Source of the DNA: Sphingobacteriia bacterium
GTDB taxonomy: Bacteria; Bacteroidota; Bacteroidia; Chitinophagales; Chitinophagaceae
DNA length: 64,000 nt
Assembly (NCBI GenBank): GCA_015999745.1
Contig: JAECQP010000006.1
Coordinates: forward strand, 1 to 64,000
Reading direction: 5' to 3'
Positions 23,595-33,844 of this stretch are shown here, one piece after another. Under the pieces are notes generated by a model. That model did no database searches. It had not been told where the DNA came from and worked only from the letters and a program-made list of their open reading frames with translations. A program made the position numbers and the translations under genes. Positions within the stretch are counted from its first letter, which is position 1. The number at the start of each line of letters is the position of its first letter.

Positions 23595-25412
23595 TTAATG
23601 ATGACTTTCGTCGGCTCCTACCGGTGTCGTTTGCGGGATATGATCCTTACCATCTTTACCGTAATCATAAGGCCAGCGATGAACCTCAGGAATTTCACCA
23701 ACCCAGTTACCATGTCCGGGATTAATTGGTGTAGTCCATTCCAGAGAGTTGGAGCCCCATGGATTTTCGGTAGTCACTTTTCTTCCTTTGAAAATAGAGT
23801 AAAAGAAATTAAAGAGGAACAATAGCTGCATGGCAAATACAATCATCGCAACCAGGCTGATGAACTGGTTCAGTTCAGCAAACTGCTTGAAACTTTCCCA
23901 AACACTGTAGTCGTAGTATCTGCGCGGCATACCTGCAAGGCCCTGGTAGTGCATAGGCCAGAAAATCATGTATGCGCCGGCAAGCGTAACCCAGAAGTGG
24001 ATGTACGCTATCGTATTGTTCATGAAGCGACCATACATTTTAGGGAACCAGTGATAGATACCGGCAAACATACCGAACATACTGGCAACACCCATTACAA
24101 TGTGGAAGTGCGCAATTACAAAATAAGTATCGTGCAGGTGAATATCCAGTGCAGAGTTACCTAACCAGATACCGGTAAGGCCACCGGAGATGAATAAGCT
24201 TACAAAACCGATGGCAAAAAGCATACCCGGTGTAAAACGGATATTGCCCCTCCATAATGTAGTAAGCCAGTTAAATACTTTAATAGCAGATGGAACCGCA
24301 ATCAGCAATGTCAGTAATACGAATACGGATCCGAGGAAAGGATTCAATCCGGTTACAAACATGTGGTGCGCCCAAACCAGGAAGGCAAGTATGGCAATTG
24401 AAAACATAGATGCAACCATGGCCATATATCCAAAGATCGGTTTACGTGCATTCACAGACATTACTTCCGATGCAATACCCATGGCAGGCAACAGAATGAT
24501 GTATACTTCGGGGTGACCCAGGAACCAGAACAAGTGTTGGTAAAGAATAGCGCTACCACCCTCGTTTGGTAAAGCGCCCACTCCATTGATAAAGATGTCG
24601 GAGAGGTAGAAGCTGGTACCGAAGTTACGGTCAAATATCAACAGGATAAATCCGGATAATAATACAGGGAAAGACAATACACCGAGAACTGCTGTGAAGA
24701 ACAGCGCCCACATGGTTAATGGAAGCCTGGTCATACTCATTCCCTTGGTACGCATATTCAATATAGTAGAAATATAGTTCAGACCCGCAAGCAACTGAGA
24801 TACAACAAACAATGCCATTGCAATAAGCCAAAGATCCATACCTGTTTTAGAACCGGGAGAAGCATCACCCAACGCACTCAGCGGAGGATAAGCAGTCCAA
24901 CCGCCACTGAAGGGGCCGGTTTCAACAAACATAGAAGACAACATTACAATGCTGGCGGCAAAGAAGAACCAGTAACTCAGCATATTCATGAAAGGAGACG
25001 CCATATCCCTTGCGCCAACCTGCAGTGGAATCAGGAAGTTGGAGAAAGTACCACTTAATCCGGCAGTCAATACAAAGAATACCAGAACTGTTCCGTGTGT
25101 GGTTACCAGTGCATAGTAAGCCTCAGGGGAAATTTTACCTCCGGCAGCCCATTTACCAAGCAGGTCTTCCAACCAGGGGAAGGTACTGTCGGGGTAACCT
25201 AACTGTAAACGGAAAAGTACACTCATCAAGCCTCCAAGCACAGCCCAAACCATCCCTGTGATCAGGAATTGCTTAGCGATCATTTTATGATCCATGCTGA
25301 AGACATATTTGGAGATGAATGTTTCATGATGATGGTGCTCGTGATGCTCACCATGACCATGATCCAGGGAACCTGCTGCCGCAGGTGCGTGTAAAACGGC
25401 TTCGTTACTCAT
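23595..25412 (-). CDS. ctaD: Cytochrome c oxidase subunit I
   Basis: This 605-residue catalytic subunit of a heme-copper oxidase reduces oxygen to water. The active-site segment LGHPEVYIILLPAMG holds the cross-linked His-Tyr pair. WAHHMFVTG supplies two CuB histidines, and HDTYFVIAHFHIVMG supplies the heme a3 and heme a histidines. It has about twelve membrane helices. The N-terminus carries an unusual His-rich stretch, eight His in residues 18-29, before the first helix. It lies between subunit II and the heme O synthase gene in the cluster downstream of alternative complex III. Confidence 0.97.
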   Translation of the reverse strand: MSNEAVLHAPAAAGSLDHGHGEHHEHHHHETFISKYVFSMDHKMIAKQFLITGMVWAVLGGLMSVLFRLQLGYPDSTFPWLEDLLGKWAAGGKISPEAYYALVTTHGTVLVFFVLTAGLSGTFSNFLIPLQVGARDMASPFMNMLSYWFFFAASIVMLSSMFVETGPFSGGWTAYPPLSALGDASPGSKTGMDLWLIAMALFVVSQLLAGLNYISTILNMRTKGMSMTRLPLTMWALFFTAVLGVLSFPVLLSGFILLIFDRNFGTSFYLSDIFINGVGALPNEGGSAILYQHLFWFLGHPEVYIILLPAMGIASEVMSVNARKPIFGYMAMVASMFSIAILAFLVWAHHMFVTGLNPFLGSVFVLLTLLIAVPSAIKVFNWLTTLWRGNIRFTPGMLFAIGFVSLFISGGLTGIWLGNSALDIHLHDTYFVIAHFHIVMGVASMFGMFAGIYHWFPKMYGRFMNNTIAYIHFWVTLAGAYMIFWPMHYQGLAGMPRRYYDYSVWESFKQFAELNQFISLVAMIVFAMQLLFLFNFFYSIFKGRKVTTENPWGSNSLEWTTPINPGHGNWVGEIPEVHRWPYDYGKDGKDHIPQTTPVGADESHH

Positions 25413-25466
25413 ACTGACTCTTTATTGTTTGTAAACATCCCGGCTTTCACCAGGCTGTCTGTTTTT

Positions 25467-26510
25467 CTACAATTTTGCGATAATTTTTGCTGCTGTGTCT
25501 GCTGCCGGTTTCGCATTAGACGGGTCTTTGTCGGGGAAAGCGGAATAATAGTAAGGTTTCTGCCCAACCATCTTTGCGTCATATTCTTCCTGATCCAGTA
25601 CTTCAATTACGCCTTTCATGGAATAGTGGCCATTACCACACATCTGGTCGCAGCTGATTTCATACTGGAAGTTTGGATTGCCGGTAATTTCCTTCATTTC
25701 TTTGGTAGTGTACTTAGGAGTAAACCAGAGTGTGGTAGGGATTCCGGGTACAGCATCCATTTTCATACGGAAATGAGGTAAACCAACATCATGTACAACA
25801 TCTCTCGAACCAATGATCAGTTTTACAGGTCTTCCTTTAATGAGGTACATGGTTTGTTCCATTACCAGGTCATCGTGAGACAACTGATCGTCCCAGATAA
25901 TACCCAGGGAGTTGGAAGCATTGTCGATCTGCTTATAATACTTTTTACCAAAAGTCGCATCCTTACCCGGATAACGGAAGATCCAGCCAAACTGCTTACC
26001 GGTAACTTCAACCACCATGGCGTTTTTGGGAGGTTCTCCTGTAAACAGGAACCAGTTACGTAAACCGATTACAACCAGGATGGTCAGCGTAATAGCGGGA
26101 ATAATAGTCCAGATCAGCTCCAGCTTGGTGCTGTGAGCAAAGTAATGAGACTTTCTGGTTTCACTTTCCTGGTATTTGTAAGAAAACCAGAATAATAAAA
26201 TTTGCGTTGCAATAAATACGATACCGGTAACCGCCAATGTTACCCACAACATGGAGTCAACACGAGCACCTTCAACACTTGCTGAATCGTGAGCCAGCAA
26301 AGTTTTATTAAAGAGCAGTTTATTACAGTACCATACGCCAAACAGACCAAGTACCAGGAATACAACCATCAGGAATCCGTTGATCTTATTGGTTTCCTTA
26401 CGGCTCTTTTCCTCTCCTTTAAGAATGGCTGCATACTCACTTGCTTTGGCAATCTGAAAGATGACCAGGAAAATCAGTACTGTTACCGCGGTGATTAAAA
26501 ACATTGTCAT
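25467..26510 (-). CDS. ctaC: Cytochrome c oxidase subunit II
   Basis: This 347-residue protein carries the CuA centre that accepts electrons from cytochrome c or alternative complex III. The CuA motif CDQMCGNGHYSM (CX3CX3HX2M) and the upstream His of VVHDVGLPHFRM are intact. The residue between the cysteines that is usually Glu is Gln here. Several hydrophobic helices precede the periplasmic domain: an N-terminal one and extra ones at LMVVFLVLGLFGVWY and MLWVTLAVTGIVFIA. There is no C-terminal cytochrome c domain, so this is an aa3- rather than a caa3-type enzyme. Confidence 0.95.
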   Translation of the reverse strand: MTMFLITAVTVLIFLVIFQIAKASEYAAILKGEEKSRKETNKINGFLMVVFLVLGLFGVWYCNKLLFNKTLLAHDSASVEGARVDSMLWVTLAVTGIVFIATQILLFWFSYKYQESETRKSHYFAHSTKLELIWTIIPAITLTILVVIGLRNWFLFTGEPPKNAMVVEVTGKQFGWIFRYPGKDATFGKKYYKQIDNASNSLGIIWDDQLSHDDLVMEQTMYLIKGRPVKLIIGSRDVVHDVGLPHFRMKMDAVPGIPTTLWFTPKYTTKEMKEITGNPNFQYEISCDQMCGNGHYSMKGVIEVLDQEEYDAKMVGQKPYYYSAFPDKDPSNAKPAADTAAKIIAKL

Positions 26511-26565
26511 AGTGCTATCTATATTAACTTATTCTAACAATTTTATTTTTACCAATAGGTTATAT

Positions 26566-27795
26566 TTATACCTGGTGGATGATACTCTCTTTCATGTAAG
26601 GATGGTATTTGGCGATCAGCGGCTTGCTTGCCAAAGCTCTTGCTACAAAGAAAATCAGGGCTCCGACAAAGAAGCTTAAAATACCAAAATCAAGTATACC
26701 GAGTGTTACATGTTCTTTGATTAAAGATCCCATCACCATCTGGTAGAAATCAATCCAGTGACCAAAGATGATCAGTACAGCCATGAAAGCAACCAGGGTA
26801 TAGTTTCTTTTTGCTGAGCGCTTCATCAGAATCAGTAATGGGCAGAGGAAGTTGATGATCAGGTTAAAGAAGAAGATTCCTTTGTATGGTCCTTGTACAC
26901 GGTGTTTGAAATAAACGGTTTCTTCCGGAATATTGGCGTACCAGATCAGCATGTACTGAGAGAACCAGAGATAGGTCCAGAAGATCGAGAACGCAAACAT
27001 GAATTTTCCGATATCGTGCAGGTGTTCCTGGGTGGTCAACTCCAGGTAACCTTTGTTTTTCAGGTAAATCACCCAAAGGGCAATCAGAGACAAACCGGAT
27101 ACAAATGAGCTTACAAATGTGTACCAGCTGTACATGGTAGAATACCAGTGCGCATCAATGCTCATCATCCACAACCATGGAATGGTAGAACCGACTGTTA
27201 AAGCGAACCAAACAGTAAACAAAGCTGTTCTTACAGTACCGCGATAGATGAATTTTGCCGCAGTTTCAGGGTCCATTTCAGAATTATCGCACTCGTCGTT
27301 GAGTTTACGAACTCTCCATCCGAGGTAGCTCCACAAACCAATGGTTAAAGTACTCCAGATCACAAAGAATTTAGGATTCAAAAATCCGGCCTTACCGCTC
27401 AGGATAGGATCAGCAGCTACTGCTTCTGTATCCAGCCAGTGGTAGATGTGGTGCTTGTGTCCAAAAACAATGTACATCAGTACTGCAAAAGTGATCACGC
27501 CAAAAATCGGAACCATGGTGGAGATCGCTTCAGGAATACGACGGAAAGTTTGTGTAAAACCTGCCTGCGCCAGCGTAGTAACGCTGATAAAGAACATACT
27601 GGCGTTACAGATCAGGGTGAAGAAAATAGAATTATACATCAACGTACCCCAGAAATGAACCTGCTCATGTTCATCAGAGCTGAAACCTTTGGTGATCATT
27701 CCGTATACCAAAACAGCCAATCCAAAACCCATCAGGGCAAAGGACCAGGTTTTCATTTTGCCGGGAACTTCAAATTGTGTTCTTAAAGATGCCAT
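26566..27795 (-). CDS. actF: Alternative complex III subunit ActF (quinol:cytochrome c oxidoreductase membrane subunit)
   Basis: This 409-residue integral membrane protein has about ten helices and belongs to the ActF type of alternative complex III. It is a distant relative of NrfD/ActC that forms part of the membrane module. Marks are FSIFWTYLWFSQYMLIWYAN and FKHRVQGPYKGIFFFNLIINFLCPLLILMKRSAKR. The complex oxidises menaquinol and reduces cytochrome c or the adjacent oxidase, replacing the bc1 complex. It follows actE by 39 bp and precedes ctaC, as in most Bacteroidota. Confidence 0.92.
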   Translation of the reverse strand: MASLRTQFEVPGKMKTWSFALMGFGLAVLVYGMITKGFSSDEHEQVHFWGTLMYNSIFFTLICNASMFFISVTTLAQAGFTQTFRRIPEAISTMVPIFGVITFAVLMYIVFGHKHHIYHWLDTEAVAADPILSGKAGFLNPKFFVIWSTLTIGLWSYLGWRVRKLNDECDNSEMDPETAAKFIYRGTVRTALFTVWFALTVGSTIPWLWMMSIDAHWYSTMYSWYTFVSSFVSGLSLIALWVIYLKNKGYLELTTQEHLHDIGKFMFAFSIFWTYLWFSQYMLIWYANIPEETVYFKHRVQGPYKGIFFFNLIINFLCPLLILMKRSAKRNYTLVAFMAVLIIFGHWIDFYQMVMGSLIKEHVTLGILDFGILSFFVGALIFFVARALASKPLIAKYHPYMKESIIHQV

Positions 27796-27834
27796 TGTTA
27801 CTCTTTTAGTTCAGTTAGACTGATTTGCTTAAAA

Positions 27835-28470
27835 TTATTTTGCTGCAACCACTGTTGCTGCCGGAACAACCGGAGCTGCTGATTTTCCTTTCTGCTGTTT
27901 TTCCTTGATATAGGCAATGATCGTCCAGCGCTGCTTGCGGCTCAACTGAGAAGCATAAGAGCCCATCAGGTTTTTTCCGTACGCCACTGAATAGAACATT
28001 TGTCCTGCAGGCATAGTTTCATACTTGGCATCTCCCACCAGAGCCGCAGGTTTTGCCGCATAAGGACCATTGCCATCCTTATACAGAGGGCCATTACCAT
28101 CCATTTTAGTTCCATGGCAAATACCGCAGTTAACCAGGTAAAGGCGCTCTGTTTCCAGGCGATCCTTTGCAGAAAGAGAATCGATTGGATTTTTCACCAG
28201 TTTGGATGCATTGTAATTGGTAGTATCACCCTGAGCATCTTTTGCTAAATGAAAAGGCATTTCTTCTTCGCGGGAGATGGTGCCTTCCACTGGTCTGTTG
28301 TTGTAATGAACACCCTTCTCCGTGAGATTGCTGTGATCAGCATAAGTTTCATAAGCACGGCTGTACGCCATATCAGGCATATAAATACTGCCCGGGGTAC
28401 GCTTCACATCACTGCAGGCTGCAAAAGCAACAACAGCAGTTAAACAAGCTATGATTGATGTATTCTTCAT
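27835..28470 (-). CDS. actE: Alternative complex III subunit ActE (monoheme cytochrome c lipoprotein)
   Basis: This 211-residue exported protein has a lipoprotein signal (VAFAACS, Cys at about 19) and a single heme motif, CGICH, in LVNCGICHGTKMDGNGPLY. A distal Met candidate lies in AGQMFYSVAYGKNLMG. It is the monoheme c subunit of alternative complex III, lying on the periplasmic face and passing electrons onward. It is placed between actD and actF in the cluster, 29 bp from the former. Confidence 0.92.
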   Translation of the reverse strand: MKNTSIIACLTAVVAFAACSDVKRTPGSIYMPDMAYSRAYETYADHSNLTEKGVHYNNRPVEGTISREEEMPFHLAKDAQGDTTNYNASKLVKNPIDSLSAKDRLETERLYLVNCGICHGTKMDGNGPLYKDGNGPYAAKPAALVGDAKYETMPAGQMFYSVAYGKNLMGSYASQLSRKQRWTIIAYIKEKQQKGKSAAPVVPAATVVAAK

Positions 28471-28499
28471 GATTCGGTTAATTCTGATTTACTATTCTG

Positions 28500-29090
28500 T
28501 TATGCTGCTACAATCTGTTTACTTTCAAAAGGCATCTCCTCCTTATCGTATCTGCCGATCCACCAGCCATCTTCCGCAATCTGATAATCTGTTTCAACGG
28601 CGCCATTATTAGCCAGGAAAGCACGCAGGTCATCTACATTGGTAGCATCAGTGCACTCAATGGCCATTACAAACAGGTCATCGGTAGCACGAGCATGGAA
28701 ATGGTGCTTCTTTACAAACGGAGCCAGCTGGCAGAGGTAAAGGAAGGTCAGTACCATTCCTACTGCTGCAAACAATACAGTCAGCTCAAACATGATCGGA
28801 ATCCAGGCTGGTAAAGCAAAATGTGGTTTGCCACCAATGTTCAGCGGCCAGTCTTTGGTAAAGATCCAGCTGATACAGCTGATTGCTGTAGTTGTACCGG
28901 TGATACCGTAAATAAATCCGGCTGTATGCAGACTTGTTTCACGCAATCCCATTGCATGATCCAGTCCGTGTACTGCAAACGGAGTATACACATCATGGAT
29001 TTTATATCCGGCAGTACGAACTTTCTTTACTGCAGGGAACAGAACTGCTTCGTCATTAAAACAGCCTACTACAAATTTCTTTTTTGCCAT
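28500..29090 (-). CDS. actD: Alternative complex III subunit ActD (DUF3341)
   Basis: This 196-residue DUF3341 protein has two membrane helices (about 90-115 and 125-145) and a soluble N-terminal domain with the family's conserved KVRTAGYKIHDVYTPFAVHGLD. It is a structural subunit of alternative complex III without redox centres. Its length is normal. It lies between actC and actE. Confidence 0.93.
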   Translation of the reverse strand: MAKKKFVVGCFNDEAVLFPAVKKVRTAGYKIHDVYTPFAVHGLDHAMGLRETSLHTAGFIYGITGTTTAISCISWIFTKDWPLNIGGKPHFALPAWIPIMFELTVLFAAVGMVLTFLYLCQLAPFVKKHHFHARATDDLFVMAIECTDATNVDDLRAFLANNGAVETDYQIAEDGWWIGRYDKEEMPFESKQIVAA

Positions 29091-29151
29091 ACTTTATTTT
29101 TTGTCCATGAACCTCTTTGGGATTCACGGTAAAACAATTTATTTCAAACCA

Positions 29152-30597
29152 CTAGTGCGCATGAGCGTGATCGTGAACAAAGTCTTCCAGTTTCTGTTCC
29201 TCGATGGCGCCCATTTTACCCTTATATCCTTCACCGGTTGTTTTCAATACATATTTAATTTCTGCAATCGCAATAACAGGGAAGTATTTAGCAAACAGGA
29301 AGAAGCAGGTAAAGAATAAACCGAAGGTACCTGCATAAAAACCAATTTCCCAGATGGTTGGGCTGTAGTATACAGACCAGCTGGATGGCAGGTAATCGCG
29401 GTACAGGGAAGTAACAATGATTACAAAACGCTCAAACCACATACCGATATTCACAATAACACTCATGAAGAAGGTTACGAAAACATTTCTTCTCATCTTG
29501 CGGAACCAGAAAATCTGCGGGCTCAATACGTTACAGGCCATCATACCCCAGTAGCTCCAGCCATAAGGGCTGAACAGGTAAGCACGACTGTACCAGAATG
29601 TGTAACCTTCATATTTGTTCTGGCTGTACCAACCCATGAACAACTCTGTGAGGTAGGCAATACCAACGATAGAACCGGTCAGTACAATTACTTTATTCAT
29701 CGCTTCAATGTGGCCAATTGTTACATAATCTTCCATTTGGAATACTTTACGAACAATGATCATCAGAGTCTGCACCATGGCAAATCCGGAGAAGATAGCA
29801 CCCGCAACAAAATAAGGAGGGAAGATAGTGGTATGCCAACCAGGAATAACAGAAGTGGCAAAGTCGAAAGATACAATCGTGTGTACGGAGAGTACCAGTG
29901 GTGTACTTAAACCAGCCAATACCAGGGATAAGCTCTCGTGACGCTGCCAGTGCTTGGTAGAACCGGTCCAACCAAAAGAAGCAATACCATATAAACGTTT
30001 ACGCAGTTTGGTGAAAGCCCTGTCACGTACGGTAGCAAAATCCGGAATCAGGCCACTGTACCAGAATAACAGGGAAACCGTAAAGTAAGTAGAGATCGCA
30101 AATACGTCCCACAACAATGGAGAGTTAAAGTTCACCCATAAAGGACCACGTGTGTTCGGGTAAGGCATTACAAAGAAAGCCATCCATACACGACCCATGT
30201 GGAAGATCGGGAACTGACCGGCGCACATTACGGCAAAAATGGTCATCGCTTCCGCTGCACGGTTTACGCCTGTTCTCCAACCCTGACGGAACAACAACAG
30301 GATGGCAGAGATCAGCGTACCGGCGTGACCGATACCAACCCACCAAACGAAGTTGGTGATATCCCAACCCCAACCCACTGTCTTGTTCAGGTTCCACTCT
30401 CCGATACCGTAAGTAACCTCGCGGTATACACTGTAAACACCAAACATCAATAAGGCAACAGCAATATAAAAACCAACATACCATAATCTGGTAGGCTTAG
30501 CTTCAATAGGGCGAACAATATCTTCTGTAACCTGAGCATAGGTTTTATCACCATATACCAACGGTTCCCTGAGCTGTGATTCGTACTTTAAATGCAT
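29152..30597 (-). CDS. actC: Alternative complex III subunit ActC (NrfD-type quinol-binding subunit)
   Basis: This 481-residue NrfD/PsrC-family membrane protein has about ten helices and carries the proposed quinol-oxidising site of alternative complex III. Typical stretches are WWVGIGHAGTLISAILLLFRQ, FHMGRVWMAFF and SFDFATSVIPGWHTTIFPPYF. The C-terminus is His-rich (FVHDHAHAH). It lies between actB and actD. A related NrfD protein is encoded at 48.0-49.4 kb in a different cluster. Confidence 0.95.
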   Translation of the reverse strand: MHLKYESQLREPLVYGDKTYAQVTEDIVRPIEAKPTRLWYVGFYIAVALLMFGVYSVYREVTYGIGEWNLNKTVGWGWDITNFVWWVGIGHAGTLISAILLLFRQGWRTGVNRAAEAMTIFAVMCAGQFPIFHMGRVWMAFFVMPYPNTRGPLWVNFNSPLLWDVFAISTYFTVSLLFWYSGLIPDFATVRDRAFTKLRKRLYGIASFGWTGSTKHWQRHESLSLVLAGLSTPLVLSVHTIVSFDFATSVIPGWHTTIFPPYFVAGAIFSGFAMVQTLMIIVRKVFQMEDYVTIGHIEAMNKVIVLTGSIVGIAYLTELFMGWYSQNKYEGYTFWYSRAYLFSPYGWSYWGMMACNVLSPQIFWFRKMRRNVFVTFFMSVIVNIGMWFERFVIIVTSLYRDYLPSSWSVYYSPTIWEIGFYAGTFGLFFTCFFLFAKYFPVIAIAEIKYVLKTTGEGYKGKMGAIEEQKLEDFVHDHAHAH

Positions 30598-30665
30598 CTT
30601 CTCTTATTTTGATCCATGGCGCCTATGGAGCCATAGTTATTTTTATTGCTTCTTATCAAATACAA

Positions 30666-33600
30666 TTATGCGTGTTCCTTCTCAGCATGAGCTGCTGCTT
30701 CCTCCTCGCTGTTCCTCACCTTAGCCAGGTAAGTAACACCGGGTAATACGTGCAGTTGTTCCAGCACATAAAACTGACGATTGGGATTTTCCATACGGTT
30801 CAAAGTGATGGCGCTCTCTTTGCTGTTGGCATTACCGAAAGTGATGGCGTTGGCTGGGCATGCCTGCTGACAAGCTACTTTTATATCGCTGTCTGCCAGC
30901 GGTCTGCTGTCTTTCTTCGCTTTCAGCTTACCTTCCTGTAAACGCTGAACACAGAAAGAACATTTCTCAATCACACCTCTTGAACGAACGGTTACATCCG
31001 GATTCAACACCATTCTGGTTAAATCGTCGTTCATATCAAGCACCACATCGTTCACAATACCTCTCTGGTTGTCTCCGAAACTGTCTGCACCTGTGTAATC
31101 GGCCCAGTTAAAGCGACGTACTTTATAAGGACAGTTGTTGGCACAATATCTTGTACCGATACAACGGTTATAAGTCATTTGGTTCAGACCTTCACTGCTG
31201 TGGTTGGTTGCCGCTACCGGGCAAACGTTCTCACAAGGAGCATTGTCGCAATGCTGACACATTAACGGCTGGAATACCACATTCGGATTATCCATATCGC
31301 CACTGTAGTAACGATCAATTCTCAACCAATGCATCTCATGACCACGTAAAACCTCCGGTTTACCTACAACAGAAACGTTGTTTTCGGCATTACACGCTAC
31401 AACACAAGCGCCGCAACCATTACAGGTGTTCAGGTCTATGCTCATTCCCCATTTGATACCTGGTCTGTCGAATACAGGATACAGCGTACCCTGGCTTTCA
31501 AACTTTTCCAGTCCGCCCCATGGCTTCAGTTCTGTATCACGCTCTTCGCGGATCTCAGTTGGATGATGTTTATAAGCAGCTAAGGTTAATTCTTTCATTA
31601 CCTCGGTACGATTGCCTTGAGCTGTGTCGTAACGGCTATGTGTTTGTGTTAAAGCAACAGGGTATTTTTCTCCGGTTAAAGCAACAGAAACATCATTGCT
31701 GGAGAAGTTCACTGCAGATCCGTTCAGTGAAGCAAGTGTGTAGGCATTTTTACCAACACCTTCAGCAGCTTTACCCACTTTAGCAGTACGGCCGTAACCA
31801 ACTGCGATTCCGATGGTTTCAGGATGTGTACCTGGAATGATCAATGCAGGCAGCTCTATGGATTTACCGCCAACAGTTACTTTCACTACCTTCTTAGGAG
31901 GATTTACCTCATAAGCATCTGCCTGACCGCCATTGTTCAGGTCTATATTCAGTAAGGTTCTTGCCAATGCAGGGGAAACGATTACATAGTTATCCCAGGT
32001 TGCGCGGGTTACCGGATCCGGTAATTCCTGTAACCATGGGTTGGATACACCCTGACCGGCGCCGATACCTACTTTCTCGTAGAGAACCAGTTCAATCTTA
32101 CCGCCTTTTTTGGCAGAAGATGCAGCGGTAACGGCAGCAGCAACGGCAGCACTGTTAAAGTTTCCGGCACTTACAGTACCGTTGGCTGTGGTGTAAACAC
32201 CATCCTGTAAAGCCTTGTCCCAACCGGCGACACCACCGAGTTGAACGCTCCAGAAGTTTTTGAGGAAGGTAATATAATCTTCAGCGGCACCGCTCCATTT
32301 CAGGAGGCTGTCCTGCCACTGACGTGTTTTGAATAAAGGATAGATGGCAGGCTGTAAGAAAGAGAAATAACCACTTTTTGCTTCTGCATCACCCCAGCTT
32401 TCAAGGTAATGATGATCCGGTAAAACAAACTTGCAGAGCTCAGCAGTTTCGTCCACTTTGGTAGCGAATGAAACAACTGTTTTCACTTTCTTCAGTCCGG
32501 ATTTTACTTTTTCTGCATCAAACCAACTGTACACAGGGTTAGCGCCGTGGATCAGCAAGGTTCCCACAGAACCGGCGTTCATTTCTTCAACCAGTTTAGC
32601 AAACTCACCGTCAACACCAGCACGGGTATTGTTGGTTTCTGCCCAGTTGATGGTAGAACCGGCTGCGCCGACAGCATTGTTGATGGCATTTACAATGATC
32701 TGAACATTCACATCATTGCTTCCGGCTACAACCAACGCCGCGCCCTTATTGGCGTTCAGCGCTTTTGCAGCTTTTTCGATACCGGCTTTCAGTTTGGCAT
32801 CTTCAATACCAGTGATCGCCTGGCCATTCACCGCACTTAATAAAGCAGCGGCAATTGCGGCTGTTTCAGAAGGACGATGCAAATATTTTTCATCAGCATT
32901 AGAACCGGTGAGAGAAGCAACACTTTCAAAATGAATATGCTTGCTCATTTCAGGTTTTTTCTCGTCCAGCTTTTTACCAACAGCATATTGTTTGGCAAAT
33001 TCAACAGGACTCAGCCAGGTACCGAGGAAATCGGCGCCTAAGCTTACAATTGCTTTTGCATTGTCAAAACGGTAAGAAGGAATAGCACGAACTCCGTTGG
33101 TAGCCTCATTGGCCAGCAACAGGGCGCTGTAAGAAACCGCGTCGTATGTTACGTGTTTACTTCCCGGATATTTTGCCAGGAACTGAGCAATAATGGCCTT
33201 GGCTGAAGGAGAAGTAATGGTACTGGTTAAGATCACCACAGGTCCGGAGATTGCAGCGGCGATGGCCTTATCTGCAGCTTCGAAAGTTACTTCCTTGCCT
33301 TCGATGGTTGGGAAACGGAGACGGGAAGTATCGTACAGATCCAGTACAGAAGCCTGTACTCTTGCAGAGGTACCACCTTTAGTAAGCGGGCTGAGATCGT
33401 TTCCTTCAATTTTGATCGGACGGCCATCACGTACTTTGGCTAAAACGCTTATTGTGTCACCATCCTGTACATAAGTGGTTGCATAATATTTAGCAACACC
33501 AGGTACAACATCTTCAGGTTTATTGGCAAATGGAATGGCCTTTTTAACCGGCATTTCGCAACTTGCGGCGGCGGCAGCAGCGGCCGTGCTGAATCCCAGG

Positions 33601-33761
33601 TATTTCAGAAAATCCCGGCGAGGTGCTTTTGCTTCAAGAAAACTCTTGCCTTCTTCGGCAACAAAGGGAAGCTCTTCCTTAAACTCGTCTTTTACATCCT
33701 TATTGTACGCTTCAGACTGATTCAGCTCTCCAAAACTTTGCCAGTGCTTTTTTTGCTCCAT
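30666..33761 (-). CDS. actB: Alternative complex III subunit ActB (molybdopterin-type Fe-S protein)
   Basis: This 1031-residue fusion has a twin-arginine motif APRRDFLK at residues 46-53 in a long N-terminal extension. A molybdopterin-oxidoreductase-like domain follows, which in this complex binds no molybdenum cofactor. The C-terminal ferredoxin domain has Cys clusters at CNGCGACVVAC, CQHCDNAPCENVCP, CIGTRYCANNCP and CSFCVQR...CQQACP. One cluster site has only three Cys, matching the [3Fe-4S] plus three [4Fe-4S] centres known for the complex. It forms the periplasmic electron wire from quinol to the hemes. It is the second gene of the cluster, after actA. Confidence 0.95.
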   Translation of the reverse strand: MEQKKHWQSFGELNQSEAYNKDVKDEFKEELPFVAEEGKSFLEAKAPRRDFLKYLGFSTAAAAAAASCEMPVKKAIPFANKPEDVVPGVAKYYATTYVQDGDTISVLAKVRDGRPIKIEGNDLSPLTKGGTSARVQASVLDLYDTSRLRFPTIEGKEVTFEAADKAIAAAISGPVVILTSTITSPSAKAIIAQFLAKYPGSKHVTYDAVSYSALLLANEATNGVRAIPSYRFDNAKAIVSLGADFLGTWLSPVEFAKQYAVGKKLDEKKPEMSKHIHFESVASLTGSNADEKYLHRPSETAAIAAALLSAVNGQAITGIEDAKLKAGIEKAAKALNANKGAALVVAGSNDVNVQIIVNAINNAVGAAGSTINWAETNNTRAGVDGEFAKLVEEMNAGSVGTLLIHGANPVYSWFDAEKVKSGLKKVKTVVSFATKVDETAELCKFVLPDHHYLESWGDAEAKSGYFSFLQPAIYPLFKTRQWQDSLLKWSGAAEDYITFLKNFWSVQLGGVAGWDKALQDGVYTTANGTVSAGNFNSAAVAAAVTAASSAKKGGKIELVLYEKVGIGAGQGVSNPWLQELPDPVTRATWDNYVIVSPALARTLLNIDLNNGGQADAYEVNPPKKVVKVTVGGKSIELPALIIPGTHPETIGIAVGYGRTAKVGKAAEGVGKNAYTLASLNGSAVNFSSNDVSVALTGEKYPVALTQTHSRYDTAQGNRTEVMKELTLAAYKHHPTEIREERDTELKPWGGLEKFESQGTLYPVFDRPGIKWGMSIDLNTCNGCGACVVACNAENNVSVVGKPEVLRGHEMHWLRIDRYYSGDMDNPNVVFQPLMCQHCDNAPCENVCPVAATNHSSEGLNQMTYNRCIGTRYCANNCPYKVRRFNWADYTGADSFGDNQRGIVNDVVLDMNDDLTRMVLNPDVTVRSRGVIEKCSFCVQRLQEGKLKAKKDSRPLADSDIKVACQQACPANAITFGNANSKESAITLNRMENPNRQFYVLEQLHVLPGVTYLAKVRNSEEEAAAHAEKEHA

Positions 33762-33844
33762 AATTATTGATTAACAGTTGAAAGCTGTTTTAACAGCCCT
33801 CATCGTTCGAATTATATATTTAAAGAAACCTTTCTTACTCAATA

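Noticed and set aside
31151..33720. Many medium-length plus-strand reading frames opposite actB
   Set aside because: They are shadows of a 1031-codon gene with full ActB motifs on the other strand and show no recognisable protein features.
33784..33797. Hairpin GCTGTT-TT-AACAGC between actA and actB as an internal terminator
   Set aside because: The stem is short and the following minus-strand bases are only TTTC, much weaker than the hairpins in the oxidase half of the cluster.
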